Shown: positions 1-12,038 of the stretch, piece by piece
How the letters are laid out: every line of letters begins with the position of its first letter
Position numbering within the stretch: position 1 is the first letter of the stretch
Assembly: GCA_033675545.1 (NCBI GenBank)
Contig: JAWDGP010006766.1
Location: forward strand, 86,001-150,000
Length of the DNA stretch: 64,000 nucleotides
Reading direction: 5' to 3'
From: Elysia crispata
Taxonomy: Eukaryota; Mollusca; Gastropoda; Plakobranchidae
Translations under genes and position numbers: made by a program
The notes under the pieces: generated by a model
Seen by the model: the letters and a program-made list of their open reading frames with translations, nothing else
The model's database searches: none
What the model was told of the DNA's origin: nothing

Positions 1-279
1 CATAGAAGTGGTCAGAGCAATTTTTAAGTCCACCGCGTGTTTCTGCTCTTCAAATAAATGATCAAGATAAGACTGACTCTGTGGATTGCTGCCTCGCACC
101 TTCCTCCAAAGCTTCAAACACGATCGGGCAATGTTAATGAGTTCCAAAGTTTCCTTCAGCAGTACCTCAAATCGAAACAATGAAAGTGGATTCCCTACCT
201 TCAAGCCCCAAATTGTTAAAAAGAAATCGCATATCCTGTAGCACAGTCTCAGGCAAAAACCAGGTCTTGCAGCAAGTAT
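1..279 (-). CDS. Polycystin-1-like exon E31 (cytoplasmic loop, runs off window)
   Basis: Open reading frame after an acceptor of the form cgcgtttcag at 280-289. It enters in phase 0, which matches the phase-0 end of E30. The frame stays open for 93 codons to the window edge. It starts ILAARPGFCLRLCYRI and continues through an amphipathic, charged stretch (LLKETLELINIARSCLKLW). I see no clear transmembrane helix, so it is probably still the loop between segments 3 and 4, or the start of the approach to segment 4. A further exon between this one and E30 cannot be excluded. Its donor lies outside the window. Confidence 0.62.
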   Translation of the reverse strand, partial: MLAARPGFCLRLCYRICDFFLTIWGLKVGNPLSLFRFEVLLKETLELINIARSCLKLWRKVRGSNPQSQSYLDHLFEEQKHAVDLKIALTTSM

Positions 280-1027
280 CTGAAACGCGAAGCCAATAAA
301 AGGTTTTGAATGTTTAACCATATGTCCTGAAAAAGTTTCGATACTCCGAAATAAAAATTTGCATTAGAGAACTAAAAGTGTTAACTTCAGTCTGTTGGAC
401 TCCTCTTCAATAAACGAAAAAGATAAAAAAAAAAAAAAGAATGAAAAGTATTTTCCACCAAAGTGCAACAAAGCAAACGTTGAGTTCCTGACGTTTTAAA
501 ACGACTTTATTCTTCTTCTTTTCTCCATCTCCATGTTCGTCCATCTGCTCATATGCATTTCATTCGATGTCACTATTTATCGCTCTGAACCTCGCTGCTT
601 TGAGATCTGTTTCTCTTCTGTCCTTTAATCTTTGTCTCAATGTCTATCCTGCTCTTTTTCTTTTTGTCACTCTCTTCCCCCCCCCTCCCTCTCCCCTCCC
701 TCTCTTCACTTGTTTTCTTCACCTTTCTCTCTTTTGCTCTCTTTCACTCTCCCCCCTGCTTTTCCTTCTATAATTTCTGCAGCTATTCCCTTCTTCCAAA
801 TTCTCAGTGTGTCTATTTATCTGTCTCTTTCTCACTCGCACACATAATCCCACATTCCACTAGCCCTATGCGTGCGTTTTGTTTTAATCTAGCATATTTT
901 CTTTATCTTACATGCCACGAGTTTTATCCTCGAGATGATATAACTTGTGTCCTTTGAATTTCGTTTTAAACCCCAATTTAAGCTTCATCCCTAAGACTCC
1001 TTGTTAGCTCCCAGCTCCGCTACTCAC
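280..1027. other. Intron between E31 and E30; pyrimidine-rich on plus strand
   Basis: Positions about 600-850 are strongly C/T-rich on the plus strand. This opens several overlapping low-complexity reading frames rich in Ser, Leu, Phe and Pro. No conserved domain or coding-like composition was seen, and I call no gene here. Confidence 0.6.
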
Positions 1028-2558
1028 ATGACTCTCCCTGAAAGTTTTCGTGGGAGCTTCGCTCGGCCGCATGGGGTAATCCGCTAACGAGCCAAATCCA
1101 GAACCATCACGGATACCGTCTACTCCCTGTGATCCCCCATCTACTGATGAAGTGAACATTTCTTCGGCAGTATCAACGTCTGTGCTTTTCGAAATGGGGT
1201 GAGAGGCCGTTTGAGCGCTCCGGTTTTGGTCGCGGAGAGTAGATTTACTGTGGGCTGCATGAATAGGGTCAGTGTCGAGCTCGCCACAACAAGACGGCGC
1301 CTGGACGTGCAGGTCGGAGCGGGTGGGCTGGACGAGCGACGCCTCACTCAAGGACATGCAGGTTTCACTCACTGAACTTTGACTCGCACAGCTAGATTCC
1401 AGATTCTGCTCCTTGCGCCCGCGACCCGAAAGACTGGATATCCGACGGATAAGAGAGCCTAGGAAGGAATGCTTGATACCGGGCCAAACGGAGGCTAGTT
1501 TTGAAAAGCGCCTGGCCTCCGATTTTCTCTTTCTTTTATCCAGCAAGGCGTTCCCAGTTGCATTGCTTGTACAAGGATATGTCGTTGGACTTGTATCTTC
1601 ACCTGTGGCTGAGATTGATTCCAAAGGTTTCTCTTGATATAACAAAGAACAGTATTTCTCACAGAGGCACACACCGTCTCTGTCAGCGACGCTAACGTTC
1701 GATGCCTTTCCCTCACGACTTGCGAGTTCACCAGAGCTGCGCTCTTCTCCATCTCTACCCAGCTCAGAAGACAGACATGAAGCCGGTCTCGGTGAAGGGA
1801 TCATTGTGTCCAGGTCATAGTCTTTGACCAGTTTCTCAAGATAGCGCGCTTTCCTCAAGAACCTGACATTCGAGTGAACATTAGATACTCTGTACCATTC
1901 TCCGGGCTTTGGACCTTTGATGATCATAGGTCTATAATAAAAATGACGGAAACTGACCGTCCTTGGGTTATGACCAAACGTAGGTTTCGATTTGAAGACA
2001 TTAGATTCTTCTCCTTTTTGGGATATCATGCTCCTCTCCGTGCAAGAGGTCAATAAAGATGAATCACTTGGCTCGTTGGAAGTTTCATCCTGAAAACTGT
2101 CACTATCGCTTAAGCAAAACAGAGTCCCATCCTCGCTGAGTTGATCCTCTTGATTCCCGTGCTCGATGAGGTCATCCTCTGAGCGTACAGGGTGTCTTTT
2201 AAAGTCCACCCTTGATGTAATCGTTTCACATTTTTCTAACTTTGTACCCAGTGATACTGAACTCAGGGACGATTCTGTCTCTAATCCAAAAGTAAGATTA
2301 GGAATTGTAAGGTCTTGATGTTGACTTTCGAAAGGATGTAGTCCACCTTTCTCTTGTGGCGACACATACAGTCTGAGCCGATTCGTTGAAGTAGAACTGT
2401 TGGGGTTAGGACTCTGCCGCTGGGAAATCTTTAAACACGTGATATTGGAACAATCTGCACGTCTTTCATTTAGCTCTTGATTTATCGTATCCAAATTGCT
2501 TTCCCTTAAAGAATTGATCTGGCCGTCTTGAGTGTCATGTACCACCGAATCGCGACAG
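1028..2558 (-). CDS. Polycystin-1-like exon E30, large cytoplasmic-loop exon
   Basis: A 1,531-nt exon, the largest in the window. The acceptor is excellent: a ttactaac branch-like motif followed by aatttcag. One leading base completes a Cys codon with the phase-2 end of E29. The frame is open for 510 codons to a consensus donor, GTGAGTAG, at 1020-1027; the in-frame stop at 1004 lies beyond that donor. The translation is hydrophilic, Ser/Glu/Asp-rich, with no membrane segment. Short basic or ordered islands include GEWYRVSNVHSNVRFLRKAR and LIRRISSLSGRGRK. I recognise no domain. Its position after transmembrane segment 3 implies a cytoplasmic location. It could alternatively be read as a terminal exon ending at 1004, but the donor and the phase-matched E31 argue against that. 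Confidence 0.72.
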
Positions 2559-2764
2559 CTGAAATTGTTAGTAAGATTCAATAATCATCTGAGACAAATT
2601 GTAATTTCACATTCGAAATACTCACGCGTTCTTAAGCGTTCACAGGTTCACCTGAATGTTTATTCTTTTTTTCTTTATCTGTGTGAAAATGTTGGACTTT
2701 TAAAACTAAAACATGTACAGCTCAAGAACTACCACAGTGTTCTTTATAGCAGAATAATATTTTA

Positions 2765-3685
2765 AGTTAATAACAAGTCTAAATTTGGGTGATTGATTGT
2801 CAAAGACATGTCTAAATTTGTGTGGTAAGAAGTCATAAATAAATCTAAATTAGAGTAGTCAGAAGCCAAAGATAAGTCAAAACTATTATAATTAGAATTC
2901 GAAGATAAGTCTAAATTTGAGAGGTTAAAAGTCAAACATAAGTCTAAGTTAAAATGCTTAGAAGTCATAAACTAATCTAAAGCAGGGCCCTTTGAAGTCA
3001 TAAACAAATGTAATGTGCTTAAAAGTCATAAACATATCTAAAGTAGGGTGCTTTGAAGTCATAAACAAATCTAAAGTAGGGTGCTTAAAAGTCATAAACA
3101 AATCTAAAGTAGGGTGCTTTGAAGTCATAAACAAATCTAAAGTAGGGTGCTTAAAAGTCATAAACAAATCTAAAGTAGGGTGCTTAAAAGTCATAAACAA
3201 ATCTAAAGTGGGGTGCTTAAAAGTCATAAACAAATCTAAAGTAGGATCCTTTGAAGTCATAAACAAATGTACAGTAGGGCGCTTAAAAGCCATAAACAAA
3301 TCTAAAGTATGGTGCTTTGAAGTCATAAACAAATCTAAAGTAGGGTGCTTAAAAGTCATAAACAAATCTAAAGTAGGGTGCTTTGAAGTCATAAACAAAT
3401 CTAAAGTGGGGTGCTTAAAAGTCATAAACAAATCTAAAGTAGGGTGCTTAAAAGTCATAAACAAATCTAAAGTAGGGTGATTAAAAGTCATAAACAAATC
3501 TAAAGTAGGGTGCTTTGAAGTCATAAACAAATCTAAAGTGGGGTGCTTAAAAGTCATAAACAAATCTAAAGTAGGATCCTTTGAAGTCATAAACAAATGT
3601 ACAGTAGGGCGCTTAAAAGCCATAAACAAATTTAAAGTAGGGTGCTTAAAAGTCATAAACAAATCTAAAGTAGGGTGCGTTTACA
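2765..3685. repeat. 33-bp minisatellite array (intronic)
   Basis: Tandem units of 33 bp of the type aaagtagggtgcttaaaagt followed by cataaacaaatct. Two main variants (gcttaaaag and ctttgaag) alternate. Units at the left end (2765-2970) are more diverged. Because 33 is a multiple of three and the unit lacks stops in some frames, long reading frames open on both strands (234 codons on minus, 155 on plus) with an 11-residue period such as FMTFKHPTLDL. These are treated as repeat by-products, not genes. The array lies in the intron between E29 and E30. Confidence 0.93.
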
Positions 3686-5636
3686 ACAATTAAAAACAAT
3701 CTTTCCAATGCCATTTTCACCACCAAAAATTACCTTTGCTCATCTGTTTCACTTCCCTTCACACCCGCACCACCGCGGTTTACATTTGAGTCGGCTGAAG
3801 CTCTTACATGAAAAGGATAAACAGAAAATAACACATAGAATATAGTATCACAAATGTAAGGATTATTGTTCTTACAAGTGAAATTGGACTTGATGCTGCA
3901 CTTCTTTGCTGTGACTCAAAATCCGTATATTTATGTTACTTAAGTTTCATCATCCATTATCTGAATTTCCACATAAAGTCTACGACTATGAATTCACGTT
4001 GGAGGTACTAATAAAAGCGCGAGTTCTTTTTTTAAATGAAAAAAAAACAACAACAACAAACAAATAACACCTTATTAACTTTAATAACAGTTTTAATTAA
4101 CGTAAGGGTAAATCTTGGACACTACGTAATAAGATCTCGTTATTTCTCTGTGTAAGCCAAGGATGGAAGAAATGCAGCCAACAGATGTGGGGGAAACAAG
4201 TTTAAGTAGATATTTTTAAAAATCCAATAAAATAATTGAGAAGAATAAATCAGAAAGATGAGACTAATTTAAATAAAACTTTGTTTCAGAAATCTCATAT
4301 TTCGACATAGACACGTGTTTAATACTCGATATTATTATCTATTTTCCTCCTAACTTGTGACCACGCGACAACACCTGGACAAAAACATAAGCACTGTTTG
4401 GCTTGATATTGATTACCGTTGCGGTAGAAGTGTCAATGTAATTATGCCTGACTGGGCGTATTCCTCTTTGCACTTAGCGAGAAAAACAAAGTGGACGATT
4501 CTCATTTTTTGGCGAGCTTCTGATTTTTATTTTCAACATTCCGGCTTCAGCCCCAGATCAGTGAAAACCAAAAAGGGACCAGCTACGGACCGGCACTAGA
4601 AAGCTTGAAATCGGCTTTGAAATTATATACTTCATAGATTTAATTATGTATCGCAATATTTATCTCCATTACAAACTGTCCTCTCATACATAATCGTTCA
4701 TGCTCAGTATAAGGGGAAAAAATCTGTCTGATTTCAATCCAGAAGTAGCGATAAAGAAACATAAATTTTGTTTTAAGTTAGAAAGTGTAAAAACGTAATT
4801 GAAAAAATAAACTACGCAAAACACGTACACGATTATATGCTGAGTTCTTGTTTTAGCAGTTAGAAAGTGAGAACAGAGAGGAATGTCCACTTGGTATCCC
4901 GGCGAGGGAGTTCAACTGACTCCTATGCAAAGACAATTCTATTCAAAATACCCCATCCATGGCTTGAGCAAAATTTCAAACAATTGCTTCATTGATTGAT
5001 TAAAGTTAAAGCTCTCCGGCCTCGTTTGGCTTATTTATCGTTCTATCGAATTCCAGAATCAAAGTATTTACATCTGAAACTGTGAACCACACATTCATTT
5101 TTAAGAACAGCTAAACTTTTGCTGTCTCTCTCAAAATCATTTGAAATGAGAGAAGATGGCACTGTATGAGAGTTCAAGGTTCCATAATTTTCATCTTGAA
5201 TCTTGCTCGATGCAGAACTAGCTAGCTCTACGTCTGTGCACTTCATATAAAACTTGGTCAAGTGTACTCAACCATGTGGGCCTCGTTAAAAATTGAAAAA
5301 AATAATTGAAAAGAACAAAGGAGATGGTGAAAGACCACTGTAAAACTGGTTTGTTTTGTCGATCGTACTTTTAAAACCCATAACTCCATATTTCGAGTAT
5401 TTAGTACATGACTATGCATGAGATGCCCCAGTTCACAATACGTAAAAACCATATAAGAACCAGTCTAAAAGATTATCTTATTTTCTTTAGACAACAATAA
5501 TTATTATCTTATCTTTCCCTGCGTACACACAATAAAGGGAGATCAGCTTTGTCAAATTAACCCCCCCCCCCTCCCCCCAAATTAAAAAAAATATATATTT
5601 TGAATTCTCATTTTAAGACATTCTTGCAAAACGTAC
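3686..5636. other. Intron sequence, no gene seen
   Basis: AT-rich sequence with short homopolymer runs. An 80-codon plus-strand frame at 4357-4599 and several frames of 60-80 codons near 4,700-5,450 show no recognisable domain. None has matching splice signals that would tie it to the polycystin-like gene. A C-run lies at about 5,562-5,577. Confidence 0.5.
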
Positions 5637-5816
5637 CAAGAATGGCACATCCTACACGAAAAAGTGCAATCAACGGGATCTATAATAATTGGTAACTTTG
5701 GATCTTCCCAAATTACTCTGCTTAGTGCAGGAATGACTGGATTCGCTAACGCAGACCCCACGTGATGATCAACCCTAACGATATTGTCGACATGTAGGTT
5801 GTTGTCCAGCGGCAGT
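5637..5816 (-). CDS. Polycystin-1-like exon E29 (cytoplasmic loop)
   Basis: 180 nt, one leading base, phase-2 end, donor GTACGT. The acceptor is ccaactatag. The translation includes LPLDNNLHVDNIVRVDHHVG and SRVIWEDPKLPIIIDPVDC, ending in a Cys-rich CTFSCRMCHS. No domain is recognised. It is assigned to the gene by phase agreement on both sides (E28 ends in phase 2, E30 starts in phase 2) and by clean coding character. An alternative donor, GTGTAGG, 18 nt earlier has the same phase. Confidence 0.6.
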
Positions 5817-5872
5817 CTATAGTTGGTCAACCAGGAAAGTTATACTATTCACCTTGTCCAGCCAATACTTAC

Positions 5873-5996
5873 TCAGAGTTCTGTATGGTCTGGGCACCAC
5901 TTTGTCCCACCGCAGTCTCACTGACCACAAAGGATCCCTCTTTATTTAGCGCTAAGTTGTGAGTGGAAAAAGACGCATCAGACGCCTGCTTAGAAT
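5873..5996 (-). CDS. Polycystin-1-like exon E28 (cytoplasmic loop)
   Basis: 124 nt with a consensus donor, GTAAGTAT, and an acceptor, ttttattttctaag. It enters in phase 1 and leaves in phase 2, matching E27 and E29. The translation is Ser/Thr-rich and hydrophilic, for example THNLALNKEGSFVVSETAVG. No domain is recognised; a disordered loop is likely. Only 56 bp of intron would separate it from E29, which is short for this gene. Confidence 0.6.
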
Positions 5997-6482
5997 CTTA
6001 GAAAATAAAAAGCACAAGGTAAGATCATGACGTGTGAAAGTCATACGCAGCACAGCAAGATGCGAAAAGGAAATATTTCAAAGCAGATGCACGTGTCTGA
6101 ATTTCAATTAAAGAAACTCTGTCGATATTTAGATTAGAGACCGAGAGGAAAATTCAGGAAAGATACATAGATTTAAATCGTCATGTATGTGAGTTGATTT
6201 ATGCAAACTGCACTTCATTGCATTTCTGCAAACTGAAAGTGTCTGTGATTTTCAAATAGATATACGAAAAAATCCTAAAGCATTCCAATTATGAAATAGC
6301 CATTTTATTTTGTTACGACACATAAAATTATGTCGCTCTCTATATAACACATAAGACATGCATTCATTCTCCGCTAAATGACTCGACAAATATGGCTGGT
6401 AAAATGAGGAAACACGCCCACGTCATCAATTAAACATAGCCATTTTATAAACAAATTGTGTTGGGGAGGGATAACTGGACAG

Positions 6483-6484
<2 letters not shown>

Positions 6485-6518
<34 letters not shown>

Positions 6519-6581
6519 GTCTCTCTGTCTGTCTCTGTCTCTGTCTCTGTCTCTGTCTCTCTCTCCCTCTCTCTCTATTTA

Positions 6582-6645
<64 letters not shown>
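6485..6645. repeat. Compound (CT)n/(GTCT)n/(TA)n microsatellite
   Basis: A (CT)n run grades into CTGT-type repeats and then an (AT)n run at about 6,585-6,643. It produces low-complexity reading frames on both strands. No unique sequence. Confidence 0.95.
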
Positions 6646-6646
<1 letters not shown>

Positions 6647-7369
6647 TCTCTAATATTCTCCACCATTCTATCCCTTCTACTGACTGTCAGTCTTTTTTTC
6701 TTGCCCCATTTCTCACTGTTTTTCTTTTCTTCTTTGTCTCGGCCGGTCTTTCATTCCCTGTCCGTCTGTCTGTCTGTCTCTCTCTCTTTCTCTGTATGGG
6801 AAGCATGGTAATGTGTCTTGGTCTCAGCATAGCTATGGCTCTCTACTATCAAGTAAAGATACAACTGAAAGACTATTTTTGGCACACGTAGTTACCAGCT
6901 AATTACAGCACACGCTCCAAAACCCACCTAGTACAGGCTAAGATCGTTGTCCTCATTTTTTTTTACAAACGTTCTGACCAGTGCAGTTATGTTGAAAACC
7001 TCCTTCTTTGAACTAAGATAACGTTTGTACCAGACACACACAAATAGGAATCATATTGAGCTAAAGTTATTCATATAATGTTTCCTTATTTTGAATTTGT
7101 ATTAAATAAAATCATTTCGTATTAATTTTTCTAGAAAATTCTCCAAAGGGCGACATGATTACGCACAGTGTTGTTTAATTATATGTTTCAAGAAGAGAAA
7201 TGGAAAACTGGTATTTGTTTTACAGCTGATTCAAACATTTTGGTACTATTCATTATACGAGTGAAATTGGTTGGAAGGAAAAACATTTTTAGGCTAAGTT
7301 TAACGTAAAAAGGAAGAGCGTCGATTCTGCAGTTGGCCATCTCATTCGGTATAACATATTTGTTTTAGC

Positions 7370-10005
7370 TATCATACCGACTTGAAACAGTGCAAGTGTC
7401 TGGTGTACACAATAACAGCTTACGCAGAGATCTGTTCCACATAATTATCATCCCGACTTGAAAGAAAAAATAGTTCCTGGTGTATACATTAAAAGCTTAC
7501 CTAAGCAATCTTTTTCATGTAGCTATCGTCCAGAGTTGAAAAAGTGCTATTGATCTATTTCACATAAATGCAATCACAACTTGCAAGAGTGGTAGTGCCT
7601 GGTTTACACATTACACATTTTCCCAGACAACCTATTTCACATAGCTATCATCATGATTTGAAGGAGTGCTAACCCCTTGTGAGCAGATATCTGTTTTATG
7701 TAAATTCCTCAAGACTTGAAAGAGTGCTACTGTTTTATGTACACATATTCAACCTACCCAGACAATCTTTTTCACATAACTATCATCACGACTTGAAAGA
7801 GTGCCAGTTCCTGGTGTAAACAATACCAGCTTAGAAAGCCAATCTAATTTCAAATAACTATCACCCCTACTTGCCTTGCAAGAGTGCGAGTACCTTGTGT
7901 ACACACTAACAGCTTACCTAGAGATCTAGTTCACATAACCCTCATCTCAACTTTATAGAGAGCTAGAGCCTGATGTAAACAATACAGCTTAGAAAGATAA
8001 TCTAATTTCACAAAACTATTTCCCGATTTAAAAGAGTGCTAATGCCTGGCGTATAGAACAATAGATTACACAAACATTTTATTTAACATAACTATCATCC
8101 ATGATGGAAAGAGTCGTAGTGCTGTGTGTACACAATAAAAGCTTACCCAGAAAATTTATTTAACGAAACCATCATCCAAACTTGAAAAAGTTAAAATGCC
8201 TGGGTGTACACATTACTAGCTTACCCAGAAAATCTTTTTTTTTACATACATATATTATCCCGACTTGAAAGAGTGCTAAAGCCTGGTGTAAACAATACCA
8301 GGTTCGTAAGACAATCTTTCTTTGCATAACTACCATCCCGACTTTTAAGTGTTATAGTGCCTGGTGTAAACAATACTTGCTTAACCAGACATTCTGTTTC
8401 ACGTAACCACAAAGACAATCTATCTTATTTTACTACCATCACGACTTGCAAGAGCGCTAGTACCTAATGTATACAATAACTGCTCACTTAGAAATCTATT
8501 TCACAAACTATGATCCCGACTTGAAACATTGCTAGTGTCTAGTGTACACAATAATAGTTTACCGAAAGATCTGTTTCACATAGCTATCATCCAGAATTGA
8601 AAGGATGCTAGTACCTGGTGAACACAAAACCAGCCTACCCAGAGATCTAGTTTACCTAACTTTCATCCCACTGTGAAAGAGTGTTAGTGCCTGGTGTAAC
8701 CAATACCAGTTTACCCATACAATCCAATTCACATAATTACTATTAAGACTTGCAAGAGTGCTAGTGGCTGGTGTACACATGACAGATTACCCAACATAAT
8801 CTATTTCACACCATTATGGTCCCGTCTTGCAAGAGTTCTTGATCCCGTGTACATAATACCAGCTCACCAAGGCAACCTCTCTCATGTAATTACCATCCCG
8901 ACTTGCAAGAGTGCTAGTACCTGATGTACACGATAACAGCGACCCCAGAGATCTAGTTCCCATAACTATCGTTCCGACTTGAAGAAATTTTAGTGCCTGA
9001 TATACACAATAACAGCTTACGCAGACAATCTATTTCATCATACTATCATATCGAGTTGAAAATTTGGTAGCGCCTTGTGTATACAATACAAGCTTGTCCA
9101 GAGATATACTTCACATAACTATCAATCTGACTTGTAAGGGTGCTGGTGCCTATTGTACACAATAACAGCCTACCCAGACAATCTATTTAACATAACTACC
9201 ACCCCGCCTGTAAAGAGTGCTAGTTCCTAGTGTACACAGTAAAAACCTATCCAGACAATCAATTTTACATAACTAGCATTCAAAGAGTGCTAGTGCCTAG
9301 AGCCCACAATACCAGCCCACCCAGAGATGTACTTCACATAACTATAATAACGACTTGAAAGAGTGCTAGTACCTAGTGTACACACTACCAGCTGACCCAG
9401 AGATCTATTTTACAGAACTATCATTCCGACTTGCAAGGGCGGTAGTGCATTGTGTACACAATACTAGCTTATCCAAACAATCTTTTTCACATAGCTATCA
9501 CCCCGATTTTAAAGAGTGCTAGTGCCTGGCAATACCAGCTTACCATGAATATCTATTTCATGGAGCTTTCATCCCGACTTGAAAGAGTGCTAGTGCCTGG
9601 TGTACACAATACCAGCTTACCATGAATATCTATTTGATAGAGCTTTCATCCCGACTTGAAAGAGTGCTAGTGCCTGGTGTACACAATACCAGTTTACCAT
9701 GAAAATCTATTTGATAGAGCTTTCATCAAGACTTGAAAGAGTGCTAGTGCCTGGTGTGCACAATACCAGCTTACCATGAAAATCTATTTGATAGAGCTTT
9801 CATCAAGACTTGAAAGAGTGCTAGTGCCTGGTGTACACAATACCAGCTTACGATGAAGATCTATTTCACAGAGCTTTCATCCCGACTTGAAAGAGTGCTA
9901 GTGCCTGGTGTACACAATACCAGCTAACCATGAAAATCTATTTCACAGAGCTTTCATCCCGACTTGAAAGAGTGCTAGTGCCTGGTGTACACAGTAACAA
10001 CTTAC
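7370..10005. repeat. ~70-bp minisatellite carrying donor-like sequence in every unit
   Basis: Some 35 degenerate tandem units of about 65-80 bp. On the plus strand a typical unit contains gacttgaaagagtgctagtg, then cctggtgtacacaataccag, then cttacccagacaatctattt. In sense (minus) orientation each unit therefore contains GGTAAGCTGG, a good 5' splice-site match. The right end of the array abuts E27: the true donor of E27 (GTAAGTTG at 9998-10005) occupies the same place in the unit. Units at 9,540-9,960 are nearly identical, which suggests recent expansion. Confidence 0.9.
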
Positions 10006-10203
10006 GCAAAGATCCGACCTTTCCGATAGGATTACCGGTGCTAGAAACCTGGGAACCTCTGCGGATTCCCCGACCTGCTCCAAACTGGATTGTGCCGTTG
10101 ACTGGCTGTTTCACTCCAGGTCCTGACTGCCCATTCGAACTGAGTTTCTCCGATTCCTTGGCTTGCACCGACGCGATGGAAGTTTTGACAGATGAACCTT
10201 TTG
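10006..10203 (-). CDS. Polycystin-1-like exon E27 (duplicate of E26)
   Basis: 198 nt, phase 1 in and phase 1 out, with a consensus donor, GTAAGT. It is a paralogous copy of E26: same length, same phase, and shared motifs such as KARGSAVK versus KAKGSSVK and QFGVGRGIRR versus QFGAGRGIRRGSQ. It is hydrophilic, probably disordered cytoplasmic loop. The acceptor (cttaacgtaaaag) is weak in both copies. Being symmetrical (1-1), it could be skipped without changing frame. Confidence 0.68.
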
Positions 10204-10267
10204 CTTTTACGTTAAGAGAATTCAAAAAGTTTGGAGGCAAAGGATTTTTAAGGTTACCCAAAAAATA

Positions 10268-10665
10268 AAACATGTTCTGGGCTTAGCCACCACATTAATT
10301 TCATATAACATTTCTCTTTTTAACAACTTATTTTTTTTTTATAATGGTCTCCTTTTAGCCATATCATTTGATATAAAATTTCTACTTTCGGACACAAACA
10401 CATCCGCAAGCCATTTCTGCTTTTAGCCATCTTAAATATTAAAACCTTCCTGTTTTTAGCCATCTTATTTCTTATAACCTCCCTGTTTTTAGTCATCTTA
10501 TTGGAATATTTGTGCTTTTAGCCACGTTTTTTCTTGTAACATTTCTTTTTTTAGGCATCTTGTTTCTTATAACATTTCTGCTTTTAATCATCTTATATTC
10601 AAAAACACTTCTGCTTGTGTTTCTTATAACATTTATGTTGTAAGCAACATTATTTCGAATAAGTT
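10268..10665. repeat. ~33-bp minisatellite (copy 1, next to E27)
   Basis: Degenerate units of the form cttttagccatcttatttct followed by tataacatt. The same family recurs at 11,430-11,965, on the same side of E26. Together with the ~70-bp units it forms part of a duplicated exon-plus-intron module. Confidence 0.8.
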
Positions 10666-10669
10666 TCAA

Positions 10670-11173
10670 CTTGACTTAAAACAGTGCCTGGTATACACAA
10701 TAATGGCTTACTCAAACAAATATTTACACATAAACGTCATCCAGACTTGAATGGGTGCTTGTGCCTGGTGTACGCAATAAGAGCTTGATCTGACATTCTA
10801 TTTCAGATAACTATCATTCCGACTTGAAAGAGTGTCAGTGCCAGGTGTACACAATAAAAGCTTACTCCAACAATCTATTCCAAAAAAATTATTATTACGA
10901 CTTGAAAGAGTTCTTGTGATTGGTGTACACAATACCAGCTTAACAAGAGATCTTTTCCACGCAACTGTCATCTCGACTTTAGAGTATGCTAGATCTTGGT
11001 GTACACAAGATTAGCTTACCCAGACACTCTGTTATACATAACTATCATCCTGACTTGAAAAAGTACTAGTGCCTGGTGTACACAATAAAAATTTACCCAA
11101 ACAATCTATTTCACTCAGTTGTCCTTTCGATTTGAAAGAGTGCTAGTGCCTGGTGTACACAATTACAGCTTAC
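10670..11173. repeat. ~70-bp minisatellite, second block (downstream of E26)
   Basis: About seven units of the same family as the 7,370-10,005 array. The block lies immediately 3' (in gene sense) of E26 and ends on its donor. It has the same unit content, including the donor-like GGTAAGCT in sense orientation. Confidence 0.85.
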
Positions 11174-11371
11174 CCTGAGATTCGACCTTGCTGAGAGGTA
11201 TAACGGAGTTACTAAGCTGGGAAGCTCTGCGGATTCCCCGACCGACTCCAAACTGGAGTGTACTGTCGTCAGACTGCTTGATCCCAAGTCCTGACTCCAC
11301 ATTCGAAATCTGTTTCTCCGCTTCCTTTGATTGTTCTGGAGTGATGGTAGTTTTCACAGCTGAACCTCTTG
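11174..11371 (-). CDS. Polycystin-1-like exon E26 (duplicate of E27)
   Basis: 198 nt, phase 1 in and 1 out, donor GTAAGCTG. It contains ITPEQSKEAEKQISNVESGL and QFGVGRGIRRASQLSNSVIP. The EQSKE motif also occurs in the 3' part of E25, so E25, E26 and E27 look like three descendants of one unit. E26 and E27 are clearly paralogous. Cytoplasmic loop; no known domain. Confidence 0.68.
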
Positions 11372-11429
11372 CTTTTACGTCAAGAGAGTTCAAAAAATTT
11401 TCAAAAAATAAATCTTAAGGTTACCGAGA

Positions 11430-11965
11430 AAAATGTTTTGCACTTAGCCACCATATTGATTTCTTATAACATTTCTCTTTTAAACAACTTTATTTAAAAA
11501 AAAAAATGGTTTCTTTTAGCCATCTCATTTGGTATAATATATCTATCTGCTTTCGGACTCAAGCACACCCACACACCATTTCTTCTTTTAACCATCTTAT
11601 ATTTTATAACCATCTTCCTTTTCGCCATCTTATTTCTTACAACTTTCATGCTTTTAGCTACGTTATTTTTTACAACCTCCCTGCTTTTAACCATTTTATA
11701 TCTTATAAACTTCTTGGTTTTAGCCATCTTATTTCTTACAGCCTTCCTGCTTTTAGCTATTTTATTTCTTATAACGTTCCGTCTTTGAACAACCTCTTTT
11801 CTCATAAACTTCCTGCTTTTAGTCATCTTATTTCTTATAACTTTCCTGCTTTTAGCCATCTTAGTTTTTACAACCTTTCTGTTTTTAGCCATCTCATATC
11901 TTGGAATTTTTTAAAGCCATGTTATTTTTATAACATTTCTGCTGTAAGCCATCTTATTTCAAGTA
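11430..11965. repeat. ~33-bp minisatellite (copy 2, next to E26)
   Basis: Units like those at 10,268-10,665. A 132-codon minus-strand frame at 11,494-11,892 (Lys/Arg-rich 11-residue period, MAKSRKVIRNK-like) and a 175-codon plus-strand frame both arise from the 33-bp periodicity and are not called as genes. Confidence 0.88.
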
Positions 11966-12038
11966 ACTTTCAACTTGACCTTAAACAGTGCTTGGTGTAT
12001 ATAATAACAGATTACTCCTGTAACAGGCAGTAGTTTAC

